A stretch of 64,000 bases of DNA. Source: JAKACA01 sp050010115. Its GTDB lineage: Bacteria; Actinomycetota; Acidimicrobiia; Acidimicrobiales; Bog-793. Both the position numbers and the translations under genes were made by a program. Where the stretch lies: assembly GCA_050010115.1 (NCBI GenBank), contig JBEKLQ010000001.1, positions 75,766 to 139,765 of the forward strand. The letters are read 5' to 3'. The notes below the pieces were generated by a model, which had not been told where the DNA came from, ran no database searches, and was given only the letters and a program-made list of their open reading frames with translations. Positions 22,879 to 31,704 of the stretch are shown here, one piece after another. Position 1 is the stretch's first letter; every line of letters starts with the position of its first letter.

Positions 22879-23442
22879 ATGGCGTCGCTTGCCGAGATCG
22901 AAGCCGATGCGCGCGTCTGTGTCGCCTGCCCGCTGGCGAAGGGGCGGACGACGGTCGTCTTCTCAGCCGGTAACCCGCAGGCAGACCTGATGTTCGTCGG
23001 CGAAGCGCCCGGGCATGACGAGGACCTCCAGGGCGAGCCGTTCGTCGGGAGATCGGGCAAGCTCCTGGACCGCCTGATCGGCGAGGAGCTCGGGCTCGAC
23101 CGTACCGGTTGTTACATCTGCAACGTGGTGAAGTGCCGGCCTCCGGGCAACCGGGATCCGCTGCCCGCCGAGGTGGACGCGTGCCGGCACTACCTCGAAG
23201 CTCAGGTGGAGGAGGTCGCTCCGCGGGTGATCGTGACCCTCGGCAACTTCGCCGCCCGCACGTTGCTCTCCACGACCGAGACTGTCACACGGCTCCGCGG
23301 TACGAGCTACCCGTACGGCCGCGCGGTGGTCGTGCCCACGTTCCACCCGTCCTACGGGCTTCGTGGAGGCCCCGTCGTGGTCGCTCAGATGCGAGCTGAC
23401 CTCGTACGGGCCAAACAGCTGCTCGCCGCCAGCGCACCGTGA
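22879..23442 (+). CDS. Uracil-DNA glycosylase, type 4 (Fe-S)
   Basis: The enzyme removes uracil from DNA to start base-excision repair. At 187 residues it carries motif A GEAPGHDED (41-49) and motif B HPSYGLRG. Cys14, Cys17, Cys86 and Cys102 fit the four 4Fe-4S ligands of the family, which was first described in thermophiles and is widespread in actinobacteria. The open frame extends far upstream inside the hydrolase gene; the ATG at 22879 gives the normal family start (MASLAEIEADARVCVACPLA). Confidence 0.94.
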   Translation: MASLAEIEADARVCVACPLAKGRTTVVFSAGNPQADLMFVGEAPGHDEDLQGEPFVGRSGKLLDRLIGEELGLDRTGCYICNVVKCRPPGNRDPLPAEVDACRHYLEAQVEEVAPRVIVTLGNFAARTLLSTTETVTRLRGTSYPYGRAVVVPTFHPSYGLRGGPVVVAQMRADLVRAKQLLAASAP

Positions 23443-23455
23443 TACCGGCCTCAGC

Positions 23456-23932
23456 GTGATCTCGGCCCGTACCCTCAGCCCCGAGGGCACGCAGGCGATC
23501 GGGGCGGCCGTGGCCGAGCTGCTCGCTCCTGGTGACGTCGTCCTGCTCGTCGGAGGTCTCGGGGCTGGCAAGACGACGTTCGTGCAAGGCATGGCGCGAG
23601 GCCTGGGGTACTCGGGCGCCGTCACGAGCCCGACGTTCACCCTCTGCCACTCCTACGCCGGCCGGCTCGCCCTCGTCCACGCGGATCTGTGGCGGCTCGA
23701 CACCGTCGGCGAGATCCTCGATCTCGCCCTGGACGAGGAGCTGGAGGGGGGAGCCGTCGTCGTCGCCGAATGGGGTGAAGCGGCTGAAGGCGTTCTCGGC
23801 CGCGACGCCCTCATCGTCCACATCGAGGCTGGCGCTATGCCGGACGAGCGGGACGTGCGTCTCGAGCCGCGTGGCCCATGGTCCGCCCGGGTCGCAGCGC
23901 TCGCTGCCGCGGTTGCAAGGGTTGCGGCGTGA
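23456..23932 (+). CDS. tsaE: tRNA t6A biosynthesis ATPase TsaE
   Basis: TsaE is the P-loop ATPase that works with TsaB and TsaD to make N6-threonylcarbamoyladenosine at tRNA position 37. The Walker A motif is GGLGAGKTTFV. The next segment TSPTFTLCHSY and the HADLWRLD motif are typical. At 158 residues from GTG 23456 it matches the family. The frame further upstream overlaps the UDG gene. It overlaps tsaB by 4 bp (GTGA). Confidence 0.95.
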   Translation: MISARTLSPEGTQAIGAAVAELLAPGDVVLLVGGLGAGKTTFVQGMARGLGYSGAVTSPTFTLCHSYAGRLALVHADLWRLDTVGEILDLALDEELEGGAVVVAEWGEAAEGVLGRDALIVHIEAGAMPDERDVRLEPRGPWSARVAALAAAVARVAA

Positions 23933-24696
23933 ACATCCTTGCCATCGAGACTGCAACCATCGAGGTCGGCGTCGCCGTCGCCGATGAGAACGGCCCCGTC
24001 GCCGCGTTCAGTGTGCGGGCCAGGCGGCGCCACGCCGAGTCGCTGCACCCTGCTGTCGAGACCGTGCTCTCGGCAGCAGGTGTCGGCTTAGCCGATGTCA
24101 ATGCGATCGCAGTGGACATCGGACCTGGGCTGTTCACGGGCATTCGTGTGGGTGTGGCGGCCGCCAAGGGCTATGCAATGGCGCTCGGAATCCCGATCGT
24201 GGCGTTGACGAGCCTCGAGATCCTCCGCGCCGCATGCGCGGCGGCGGGCGTGGGCGACTCCGCCGGACTTGACAGACGCGCGACGGTGATCGGCGTGGTG
24301 GACCTGCGGCGCGGTGAGGTCGCCTGGTCGTTCCCGCCCGGGCCGGGGGGCGGCGGCCAGCCCGCCCACGGGGCGCCGGCGGAGCTCGCGGCCAAGCTCG
24401 CCGGATATCTGGGCGACGCAGCCGGGCCCGAGCAGGTGGTGCTCGCCGGCGATGGGGCGATCCGGTACCGAGCCGTGCTGGCAGACGGGCAAGATGTGCA
24501 TGCCGGCCGCGTGACCATCGCCGGCCCCGAGCTGGCTGCGCCGCCGGTAGCGTCGCTCGCCGTGCAGGCAGTCATTCGGTGGGCGGGAGGCCGGGCGCTC
24601 GACCCGGCCGAGGTTCGCCCCGCCTACCTCCGCGATGCGGACACCCGGATCAATTGGTCGACTCGGCACGACGCGCCCGGACTGGTGAGGGATTAG
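23929..24696 (+). CDS. tsaB: tRNA t6A biosynthesis protein TsaB
   Basis: TsaB is an ASKHA-fold paralogue of TsaD and the scaffold of the threonylcarbamoyl transferase complex. The start VNILAIETATIEVGVAV, the HAESLHPAVETVL segment and VDIGPGLFTGIRVGVAAAKGYA are diagnostic. At 255 residues it is slightly long, with a Gly/Pro-rich insert near the middle. GTG overlaps the tsaE stop. It lies between tsaE and rimI, the standard order. Confidence 0.95.
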   Translation: MNILAIETATIEVGVAVADENGPVAAFSVRARRRHAESLHPAVETVLSAAGVGLADVNAIAVDIGPGLFTGIRVGVAAAKGYAMALGIPIVALTSLEILRAACAAAGVGDSAGLDRRATVIGVVDLRRGEVAWSFPPGPGGGGQPAHGAPAELAAKLAGYLGDAAGPEQVVLAGDGAIRYRAVLADGQDVHAGRVTIAGPELAAPPVASLAVQAVIRWAGGRALDPAEVRPAYLRDADTRINWSTRHDAPGLVRD

Positions 24697-25314
24697 GTGG
24701 GTTTCCGGTTCCCTGTGGGGCACCGTCGAGGTGCCGACGCGACGCCTGGCGGTATCGACATCGTAGAGATGAAGCGTCGCCACCTGAAGGCCGTCGTCGC
24801 CATTGAGCAGCAGGTGTTCCCGAGTCCGTGGTCGCTCGGGCTGTACCTGTCCGAGATCGCTCAAGGGGGGACTCGGGCGTACTACGTCGCACGATACGCC
24901 GGTGAGGTGATCGGCTACGCCGGCTTGATGGTGGCGGTGGGCGAGGGTCATGTCACCACCATCGGCGTGGTCCCGGAGTGGCAGCGCCGAGGGGTGGGCA
25001 GGCTGCTCTTGCTCACGCTGGCCCGCACGGCGATCGAGCGCGGTGCCAATAGCCTGACACTCGAAGTGAGGGTCACGAACACAGGCGCCCAGGCGATGTA
25101 CCACGAGTTCGGGTTCGCGCCGGCCGGGATCCGGAAGAACTACTACGCAGAGGTGCACGAGGACGCCATCGTGATGTGGGCGCACGACATCCAGAGCGAC
25201 GAGTACGCCCGGCGCCTCGACGTCATCGCCGGTCGCCTCGGGGATCTGCGGACCGCTCTCCCAGGCGCCTCTGATCTCCCAGGCGCCTCTGAACCGCCGG
25301 CAGCCCCTGCATGA
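24697..25314 (+). CDS. rimI: Ribosomal protein S18-alanine N-acetyltransferase-like GNAT protein
   Basis: This GNAT acetyltransferase has the acetyl-CoA loop VVPEWQRRGVGRLLL and the C-terminal ALEVRxxN-type segment LEVRVTNTGAQAMYHEFGF. RimI acetylates the N-terminus of S18 in E. coli; actinobacterial RimI may have a broader range. The first 20 residues from the GTG at 24697 are atypical. The C-terminus adds a Pro/Ala tail with the duplicated unit PGASDLPGASEP (near 25260-25296). It lies between tsaB and tsaD, overlapping tsaD by 4 bp. Confidence 0.93.
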   Translation: MGFRFPVGHRRGADATPGGIDIVEMKRRHLKAVVAIEQQVFPSPWSLGLYLSEIAQGGTRAYYVARYAGEVIGYAGLMVAVGEGHVTTIGVVPEWQRRGVGRLLLLTLARTAIERGANSLTLEVRVTNTGAQAMYHEFGFAPAGIRKNYYAEVHEDAIVMWAHDIQSDEYARRLDVIAGRLGDLRTALPGASDLPGASEPPAAPA

Positions 25315-26387
25315 CTGTTGGCCCGAGCCCGTTCCGGGTGCTCGCAATCGAGACGTCCTGCGACGAAACCGCAGCCGCCGTCGTCGACGACGGCTGCACC
25401 GTGATCTCCTCGGTCGTGTCCAGTCAGGTCGATCTCCACGCCCGCTACGGAGGTGTCGTGCCGGAGCTGGCGAGCCGGGCGCACGTCGAGCTGATCGTGC
25501 CGATCGTCACCGAGGCGCTCGAAGCGGCCGGCCTCGATCGGCGCGGCCGGCCGCTCACTGCGGGCGCGGCCGTCCCAGAGGGACCTGCCGTCAGAGCAGT
25601 TGCCGCCACGATCGGACCGGGGCTCGTCGGATCTCTGCTCGTGGGCACGAGTGTGGCGAAATCCCTCGCCATGGCCTGGGGCGTTCCCTTCGTCGGAGTG
25701 AACCACCTTGAGGGGCACCTCTACGCTTGCCTCCTCGAGAAGCCGGATCTTGAGTTGCCGGTCGTCGTGCTCCTCGTCTCAGGTGGGCACACGATGCTCA
25801 TCGAGATGGAAGGCCCCGGCAGCTACCGCGTGCTGGGGCGGACGAGGGACGACGCCACCGGCGAAGCGTTCGACAAGGTCGCCCGCTACCTCGACTTGGG
25901 GTACCCGGGAGGCCCGGCGATCGACCGAGTGGCTGGCGAGGGCGATCCCAGGGCCGTCAGTTTCCCTCGGGCCTGGCTCGACGGGAGCCTGGACTTCTCG
26001 TTCTCCGGCTTGAAAACTGCCGTCGTGAACCATGTGCGGGCCCATCCGGACGTGTCGACACCCGATGTCGCTGCCTCGTTCCAGGAAGCTGTCGTGGACG
26101 TGCTTGTGAGCAAGGCGTTCCGGGCGGCCGAGGACGTGGGTGCCCGCGGGGTGTGCCTGGCGGGCGGCGTGGCGGCGAATTCGCTGCTCAGGGCACGAGC
26201 GCAGCGTGCCGGAAAGGACGCCGGCCTGCCTGTGTACCTCCCGAGCAGGGCGATGTGCACCGACAACGCGGCAATGATCGGAGCTGCCGGCTACTTCAGT
26301 TTGATGCGCCACGGCCCGAGTGGGTGGGGGACTGGGGTGGACGCGGGGATGGGTTTCGAGGCGGCGGCGGATCGGCTGGCGGGCTAG
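25311..26387 (+). CDS. tsaD: tRNA N6-adenosine threonylcarbamoyltransferase TsaD
   Basis: This is the catalytic subunit that transfers the threonylcarbamoyl group to A37 of ANN-decoding tRNAs. The metal site HLEGH is at 132-136. Other signatures are IETSCDETAAAVV, PGLVGSLLVGTSVAKSLA, LVSGGHTML and GGVAANSLLR. At 358 residues it is normal. The stop TAG lies within the left arm of an inverted repeat upstream of groES. Confidence 0.97.
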   Translation: MTVGPSPFRVLAIETSCDETAAAVVDDGCTVISSVVSSQVDLHARYGGVVPELASRAHVELIVPIVTEALEAAGLDRRGRPLTAGAAVPEGPAVRAVAATIGPGLVGSLLVGTSVAKSLAMAWGVPFVGVNHLEGHLYACLLEKPDLELPVVVLLVSGGHTMLIEMEGPGSYRVLGRTRDDATGEAFDKVARYLDLGYPGGPAIDRVAGEGDPRAVSFPRAWLDGSLDFSFSGLKTAVVNHVRAHPDVSTPDVAASFQEAVVDVLVSKAFRAAEDVGARGVCLAGGVAANSLLRARAQRAGKDAGLPVYLPSRAMCTDNAAMIGAAGYFSLMRHGPSGWGTGVDAGMGFEAAADRLAG

Positions 26388-26424
26388 CACTCTCCTGCTG
26401 CGTTTGCCAACGCATCGTGCTAGC
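26383..26424 (+). promoter_or_regulatory. Widely spaced inverted repeat resembling CIRCE half-sites
   Basis: GCTAGCAC (26383-26390) and GTGCTAGC (26417-26424) are perfect inverted copies 26 bp apart. Each contains most of a consensus CIRCE half (TTAGCACTC / GAGTGCTAA). It could be a relic or an extra HrcA site, or a weak terminator for tsaD. Confidence 0.35.
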
Positions 26425-26425
26425 A

Positions 26426-26452
26426 TTGGCACTCACGTAGTGAGAGTGCCAA
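26426..26452 (+). promoter_or_regulatory. CIRCE operator (HrcA binding site) of groES-groEL
   Basis: TTGGCACTC (26426-26434), nine bases, then GAGTGCCAA (26444-26452): a perfect 9-9-9 inverted repeat. The consensus is TTAGCACTC-N9-GAGTGCTAA, so each arm differs at one symmetric position. It lies 26 bp before the groES start. HrcA is expected to bind it and repress the operon until heat shock. hrcA is not in the window. Confidence 0.92.
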
Positions 26453-26478
26453 TGGAGCCAACAGGAGGCCCGAAGATC

Positions 26479-26772
26479 ATGAAGCTGCAGCCCCTGGACG
26501 ACAGGATCGTCGTTCGGCCGAGCGAGTCCGAGGAGACCACCGCGTCCGGCCTCGTCATCCCTGACACCGCCAAGGAGAAGCCCCAGCAGGGCGAGGTCCT
26601 GGCAGTGGGCCCGGGTCGGCGCGCCGACCAGACCGGTGAGATCATCCCGCTCGACGTCGCCGTCGGTGACAAGGTGGTGTACTCGAAGTACGGCGGCACC
26701 GAGATCACGATCGACGGTGAGGACCTGTTGATCCTCTCGAGCCGTGACGTACTCGCCAAGGTCGGCGCCTGA
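26479..26772 (+). CDS. groES: Co-chaperonin GroES
   Basis: This 97-residue protein starts MKLQPLDDRIVVRPSESEE at the ATG downstream of AGGAGG. The mobile loop region EETTASGLVIPDTAKEKPQQG and the C-terminal GEDLLILSSRDVLAKV are canonical. GroES caps the GroEL folding chamber. The CIRCE operator lies directly upstream and groEL overlaps the stop by one base. Upstream frame (from 26320) runs inside tsaD and is not used. Confidence 0.98.
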   Translation: MKLQPLDDRIVVRPSESEETTASGLVIPDTAKEKPQQGEVLAVGPGRRADQTGEIIPLDVAVGDKVVYSKYGGTEITIDGEDLLILSSRDVLAKVGA

Positions 26773-28400
26773 TGTCCAAGATGCTCGTATTCGACGAGTC
26801 CGCTCGTCGCAGGCTGGAGGCGGGTGTCAACAAGCTCGCCGATGCCGTCAAGGTCACGCTCGGTCCGAATGGCCGCAACGTGGTCCTCGAGAAGAAGTAC
26901 GGCGCGCCGACGATCACGAACGATGGTGTCACGATCGCCCGCGAGGTCGAGCTCGAGGACCCCTTCGAGAACATGGGCGCCCAGCTCGTCAAGGAAGTGG
27001 CGACGAAGACGAACGACGTCGCCGGTGACGGCACGACGACGGCGACGGTGCTGGCCCAGGCGCTCGTGCGCGAAGGTCTTCGCAACGTCGCAGCCGGTGC
27101 GAACCCGATGTCGCTGAAGCGTGGCGTCGAGAAGGCGGTGGCCGCTTCGGTCGCCTCGATTCACAGCCAGGCCAAGGAGATCGAGGGCCGGACCGAGATC
27201 GCCCAGATCGCCGCCATCTCGGCCGCCGATGCGTCGATCGGCGAAGTGCTTGCCGATGCCATCGACAAGGTCGGCAAAGACGGCACGGTCACGGTCGAGG
27301 AGTCGAACACCTTCGGCCTCGAGCTCGAGTTCACCGAAGGTATGCAGTTCGACAAGGGCTACCTGTCGCCGTACTTCGTGACCGACCCGGACCGCCAGGA
27401 AGCGATCCTGGACGACCCGTACGTGCTGATCGTCAACTCGAAGGTGAGCTCGGTCCACGACTTCGTGCCCGTGCTCGAGCGCGTGATGCAGAGCGGCAAG
27501 CCGCTGCTCGTCGTCGCGGAGGACGTCGACGGCGAGGCTCTGGCCACGCTGGTGGTGAACCGGATCCGCGGGCTATTCCAGTCCGTGGCGGTGAAGGCAC
27601 CCGGCTTCGGCGAGCGCCGCAAGGCCATGCTCGGCGACATCGCCGTGTTGACCGGCGCCACCATCGTGTCGGAGGAGGTCGGGCTGAAGCTCGAGAACAC
27701 CACCCTCGACCAGCTGGGGCACACGCGCCGCGTCGTCGTCACGAAGGACGACACGACGATCATCGACGGTGCGGGCGCCGAGGCTGACGTGAAGGGCCGG
27801 ATCGCCCAGATCAAGCGTGAGATCGAGGACACCGACTCCGACTGGGACCGCGAGAAGCTGCAGGAGCGCCTCGCGAAGCTCTCGGGTGGGGTTGCCGTCG
27901 TCAAGGTCGGCGCTGCCACCGAGGTCGAGCTCAAGGAGAAGAAGCACCGCATCGAGGACGCGCTGTCAGCGACCCGTGCGGCGATCGAGGAAGGCGTTGT
28001 CGCCGGTGGCGGCGTGGCCCTCCTGCGCAGCAGGCCAGCCGTGGCTGACGTCGCCGAGAAACTCGAGGGCGACGAAGCAACCGGAGCCCGTATGGTCTGG
28101 CGGTCTCTCGACGAGCCGCTCAAGTGGATCGCCATCAACGCCGGACTCGAGGGCGCCGTGCAGGTGCAAGAGGTTGAGCGCGCCGAGGGCACGATCGGCT
28201 TGAACGCCCTCACGGGCAAGCTGGAGGACCTCGTCAAGGCGGGCGTCATCGACCCCGCCAAGGTCACGCGGTCAGCCCTCCAGAACGCCGCCTCCATCGC
28301 AGCGCTGCTTCTCACCACCGAGGCGCTCGTTGCGGACAAGCCGGAGAAGAAGTCGGCCATGCCTGGGATGCCGCCCGGTGGTGGCATGGGGATGATGTAA
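26772..28400 (+). CDS. groEL: Chaperonin GroEL
   Basis: At 542 residues it is a full-length group I chaperonin. The ATP-binding motif is GDGTTTATVLAQ. The start KMLVFDESARRRLEAGVNKLADAVKVTLGPNGRNV and a C-terminal Gly/Met tail (GGGMGMM) are typical. The tail indicates the housekeeping type; some actinobacteria also have a His-tailed paralogue. ATG overlaps the groES TGA. A strong terminator-like hairpin follows. Confidence 0.98.
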   Translation: MSKMLVFDESARRRLEAGVNKLADAVKVTLGPNGRNVVLEKKYGAPTITNDGVTIAREVELEDPFENMGAQLVKEVATKTNDVAGDGTTTATVLAQALVREGLRNVAAGANPMSLKRGVEKAVAASVASIHSQAKEIEGRTEIAQIAAISAADASIGEVLADAIDKVGKDGTVTVEESNTFGLELEFTEGMQFDKGYLSPYFVTDPDRQEAILDDPYVLIVNSKVSSVHDFVPVLERVMQSGKPLLVVAEDVDGEALATLVVNRIRGLFQSVAVKAPGFGERRKAMLGDIAVLTGATIVSEEVGLKLENTTLDQLGHTRRVVVTKDDTTIIDGAGAEADVKGRIAQIKREIEDTDSDWDREKLQERLAKLSGGVAVVKVGAATEVELKEKKHRIEDALSATRAAIEEGVVAGGGVALLRSRPAVADVAEKLEGDEATGARMVWRSLDEPLKWIAINAGLEGAVQVQEVERAEGTIGLNALTGKLEDLVKAGVIDPAKVTRSALQNAASIAALLLTTEALVADKPEKKSAMPGMPPGGGMGMM

Positions 28401-28428
28401 GTCTCGCATCGCTGTCGGTTGTGATGCC

Positions 28429-28459
28429 AAGGGGCCGGGTCCAGGTGACCCGGCCCCTT
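28429..28459 (+). terminator. Terminator hairpin of groES-groEL
   Basis: AAGGGGCCGGGTC (28429-28441) pairs with GACCCGGCCCCTT (28447-28459): a perfect 13-bp stem with a 5-nt loop (CAGGT). The following sequence GCCGCG has no T-run, as is common for high-GC terminators. Confidence 0.75.
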
Positions 28460-28501
28460 GCCGCGGGCGGGCGAACGCCGCGGGCGGGCGGGCGGGCTCG
28501 G

Positions 28502-28507
28502 TAGGCT
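28502..28507 (+). promoter_or_regulatory. -10 element (TAGGCT) for a leaderless Nudix transcript
   Basis: TAGGCT ends 6 nt before the ATG at 28514, in an intergenic region, with no Shine-Dalgarno. It is one of the cleanest examples of the recurrent hexamer in this window. Confidence 0.55.
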
Positions 28508-28513
28508 CACAGG

Positions 28514-29233
28514 ATGTCGGGGCATCGAGAGACCAGCCCGGACATGCCGTTCCGGCGATTCCGGCAGTTCATCCCGAGGCCGCCGTCCGTCGTCGCCGGC
28601 GGGCCGGCGCCGTGGGCCGGGAAGGCCTGCCAGCTGGAGCCGCCAATTTCCCTCGATCGGGTCGTCCGCGCCCTCGGGCCCGTCCTCGTGCCGCCCACGG
28701 ACGAGCCCGACCATCGGCCCCATGCCGCCGTCCTCGTGCCGCTCTTCGAGCGCGCCGGCGACGCGGCGGTCGTCCTCATCCGGCGCTCGTTGTGGTTGAC
28801 GAGCAACCCCGGGGACCTTGCATTCCCAGGAGGCCGCCTCGAGCCGGGCGAGCGTGCCCTCGACGCGGCCCTGCGCGAAGCGCACGAAGAAGTCGGGCTC
28901 CACCCGGCCGCCGTCTCGCCCCTCGGCCGCCTTGCTGTCGTCAGGCGCGCCCGGGTACCCGAGCGGGTCGTGCCTTACGTCGGCTTGCTGAGCGTCGAAC
29001 CGGTGCTGCGGCCGGATCCCGGGGAAGTGGATGCCGTGCTCACCGTAACGCTGGCGGAGCTCGTCGCCGAAGGCGTGTACTGGGAAGAGGAGTGGCAACT
29101 ACCCGGCGAAGGTCCCCGCCGCCTGCCGTTCTTCGCGAAGTCCGATGCGCTCGGGGACGACGTGATCTGGGGGATGACGGCGATGGTCCTGCGTGAACTG
29201 CTGAGTGCGGTCGCGTCGGCCGCAGCACCCTGA
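28514..29233 (+). CDS. Nudix hydrolase, CoA pyrophosphatase-like
   Basis: This 239-residue protein carries a complete Nudix box at 106-129 (GGRLEPGERALDAALREAHEEVGL pattern: G, E, REAHEE, G). It is preceded by LIRRSLWLTSNPGDLAFPGG. That arrangement resembles the NudL/CoAse group, which cleaves CoA to 3',5'-ADP and phosphopantetheine, although the usual HxGQVSFPGG reads NPGDLAFPGG. Substrate assignment is therefore tentative. It stands alone between groEL and the membrane-protein pair and has its own likely promoter. Confidence 0.85.
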   Translation: MSGHRETSPDMPFRRFRQFIPRPPSVVAGGPAPWAGKACQLEPPISLDRVVRALGPVLVPPTDEPDHRPHAAVLVPLFERAGDAAVVLIRRSLWLTSNPGDLAFPGGRLEPGERALDAALREAHEEVGLHPAAVSPLGRLAVVRRARVPERVVPYVGLLSVEPVLRPDPGEVDAVLTVTLAELVAEGVYWEEEWQLPGEGPRRLPFFAKSDALGDDVIWGMTAMVLRELLSAVASAAAP

Positions 29234-29331
29234 GGACCCTGACGCCGAGATCGGAAGGTCGCAGCTCGCAATTGCGTAGTCTTTGGCGCTGCGCCACGCA
29301 GGGAGACGAAGGACAGGGAGACGATTCGTTG

Positions 29332-31704
29332 GTGGCAACCCAAGGGTCTCGCCACCTGGCGCGCCGCCGGCGGCAGCGTGCGCCCGACTGGCGTGCCATC
29401 TGGATCGACGCCCGCGGCGATGTGGGTGGGATCGGTGCCGTTCTGGCGGCGATCGTGGCGTACCTGTCGCCGGCGCTGAAGGACGGCACCAGTTTCGGCA
29501 CGTTCGACACCGTCCTCAGGTTGACCAGCCTCGGCCATGGCCTCTACGCCGGGCCCGACTACAACCGGACCGACGCGGACGTGGTCAGCCAGCTGGAGAC
29601 CTGGAACCTGTTCGACTGGCGCCAGATTCATGCCGGGCACTTCCCTCTCTGGAACCCGTTCTCCCTGTACGGGCTGCCGCAATTCGCGAACTTCCAGTCT
29701 TCGGTGCTGAGCCTGCCGGATCTCATCAGTTACGCCATGCCGGCCAGGTACGCGTGGCTCACCGTCGTGTTCTTGAAGCTGCTCATCGCCGGCACCGGCA
29801 CGTACGTCTTCGCTCGCGTGATCGGGCTCGGCGTGGCGGCATCCTCCTTCGCCGGCATCACCTACCTGCTGTCGGGTGGCTTCACCGCTGACTTGTCGTG
29901 GCCGTTCACCGACGTGCTGGCTTGGGTCGGATGGATCGCCGCCTTCGCAGTTCTCACGTACCGGTGGCGGGGGCGTGCCCGCTACGTCATCGGCTTGGCG
30001 GTGGCATCGGCGTTCTCCATCTACGGCGGCTTCCCGGAGGCCAATGCCTACACGGCGCTGTTCCTCGCTGTGGCCGGCCTGGTGATCGTGGCGTGCCTCG
30101 TGTTGCGAGGCAACCGCGTTCTTGTCGGTGGGCTCGTCCGTATCGGTGCCGGGCTCGGGAGCGGGATCCTGCTGGCGATGCCACTGCTGCTACCAGGCGT
30201 CCAGTACGCGGTCAACGCCCATCGGCAGACCGAGACGATCTTCGAGGCCGTGCCGGGCAAGGCGATCCTCGGGCTCGTCGCACCCGGCATCGACGGGCTC
30301 CCGATCCGCGGGAGCACGTGGCTCCTGGCCGGCACGAACTTCTACGAAACCGTCTCCTACGTGGGGATTGTCGTGGTCGTGCTGGCGATCGTGGCGATCG
30401 TCGCCATACCCAGGCACCCCATGGTGCTCGGCCTCGCCATCGGTGCCGCCGCCCTCGTAGCCACGTCCTACGAGATCGGGAACTTCCACCCGCTCGTCGA
30501 TCTCCTCAAGTCATCCGGGCTCGGCACGGTGATCTGGCGCCGTAGTCGCCTGCTCATCGGCTTCCCGCTCGGCATCCTCGCTGCGACCGGCCTCGAAACC
30601 CTCCTGCGCTCCCACGGCAAGGGCCGTGCCCCGGCCGCCTTCGCCGTCGCGTCGCTCGTCGCCTGCGGCGCCGTGATCTGGCTGTGGGTGTACGCGGCGT
30701 CCGGCGCCACGGCACGGATCCGTTCGATCGAGTCGCAAGCGTTGATCTGGCCGACCGCCCTCACTGCGGCATGCGTCATCACCGCCGGCCTGGTGCTGAA
30801 GGCGGGACGGGTGCACGGGGCGCACCTGGGCCGGACGTTGTGCGCAACGGCGACGACGGTGCTGTTCGTCGGCAACGGGATGTTCCTCGTGTTCGCTGGC
30901 GTCGGGCTGAACACCTGGACGAAGGGCTTCTACCCGGAGACCGCCGCGATGCGCACCCTTCAGGCAAAGGTCGGCACAGGCCTCGTCGCCGTCGATGATG
31001 GGAGGAGGAACGTGCAGGCATTGTCGCCGGTGGGTTTCTATCCGGAGTTGAACATGGCGTACCGGATCGACGAATTCGCCGGGCACGATCCTTTGCTGCC
31101 GCAGTCGTACTACGAGGTGCTCGCGCCCGGCGAGGGCAACGGGGGGATCGGGCTTTTGATCCCGAGCGTCGGCACGGTCGCCGAGGCGCAGGAGTTCGGG
31201 ATCTCGTGGCTGCTGCTGTACAGGGGGCGACCGGTGCCGAGGGGGGCGACCTACGTCGCGACGCTCGCGGGCGAGCGCCTCTTCCACGTGTCAGGGTCGT
31301 CGCAGTTCTCCGTGCAGCCTCCCTCCGGTGGCGAGGTGTCCTCAATCAACCAGCCCTATGCCGGGTCCTACTCGGTCCGGGTCGACGACGCTGTCAGCGT
31401 GACGCTCGTGGCTCGGGTCACGGCGGTACCCGGTTGGCACGCGACGATCGACGGGCGACCGGTGCGATTGCACACCTACGACGATGTCATGCAATCGTTG
31501 GTGGTGCCCGCAGGCAATCACGACGTTCAGCTGTGGTATGACCCGCCCCAGCTCATGTACGGCATCTGGCTCGCAGCTGCGGCCGCAGCGGGCCTATCGC
31601 TGTTCGGGTGGAGGTCGTCCCGGCTCGCGCGGCGGCGCCGGCCCGAGCCGGTTGACGACGGTCTGTCGCTCTCGGCCGAGCTCGAAGCGGTGAGCGGCCA
31701 GTGA
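29332..31704 (+). CDS. YfhO-like polytopic membrane protein (GT-C-type)
   Basis: This protein of about 790 residues has around a dozen transmembrane segments. An early extracytoplasmic loop reads FPLWNPFSLYGLPQFANFQS, the hallmark of YfhO-family proteins, and a C-terminal beta domain reads RVTAVPGWHATIDGRPV...VPAGNHDVQLWYDPP. YfhO of Bacillus is linked to glycosylation of lipoteichoic acid. The role here is unknown, probably transfer of a sugar from a lipid carrier. Start is uncertain: GTG 29332 (or TTG 29329) follows GGGAG; TTG 29272 is also possible. The stop overlaps the next gene by 4 bp. Confidence 0.8.
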   Translation: MATQGSRHLARRRRQRAPDWRAIWIDARGDVGGIGAVLAAIVAYLSPALKDGTSFGTFDTVLRLTSLGHGLYAGPDYNRTDADVVSQLETWNLFDWRQIHAGHFPLWNPFSLYGLPQFANFQSSVLSLPDLISYAMPARYAWLTVVFLKLLIAGTGTYVFARVIGLGVAASSFAGITYLLSGGFTADLSWPFTDVLAWVGWIAAFAVLTYRWRGRARYVIGLAVASAFSIYGGFPEANAYTALFLAVAGLVIVACLVLRGNRVLVGGLVRIGAGLGSGILLAMPLLLPGVQYAVNAHRQTETIFEAVPGKAILGLVAPGIDGLPIRGSTWLLAGTNFYETVSYVGIVVVVLAIVAIVAIPRHPMVLGLAIGAAALVATSYEIGNFHPLVDLLKSSGLGTVIWRRSRLLIGFPLGILAATGLETLLRSHGKGRAPAAFAVASLVACGAVIWLWVYAASGATARIRSIESQALIWPTALTAACVITAGLVLKAGRVHGAHLGRTLCATATTVLFVGNGMFLVFAGVGLNTWTKGFYPETAAMRTLQAKVGTGLVAVDDGRRNVQALSPVGFYPELNMAYRIDEFAGHDPLLPQSYYEVLAPGEGNGGIGLLIPSVGTVAEAQEFGISWLLLYRGRPVPRGATYVATLAGERLFHVSGSSQFSVQPPSGGEVSSINQPYAGSYSVRVDDAVSVTLVARVTAVPGWHATIDGRPVRLHTYDDVMQSLVVPAGNHDVQLWYDPPQLMYGIWLAAAAAAGLSLFGWRSSRLARRRRPEPVDDGLSLSAELEAVSGQ

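Noticed and set aside
23363..23455. An upstream extension of tsaE by 31 residues.
   Set aside because: It lies inside the UDG gene in another frame and has no TsaE similarity; GTG 23456 fits.
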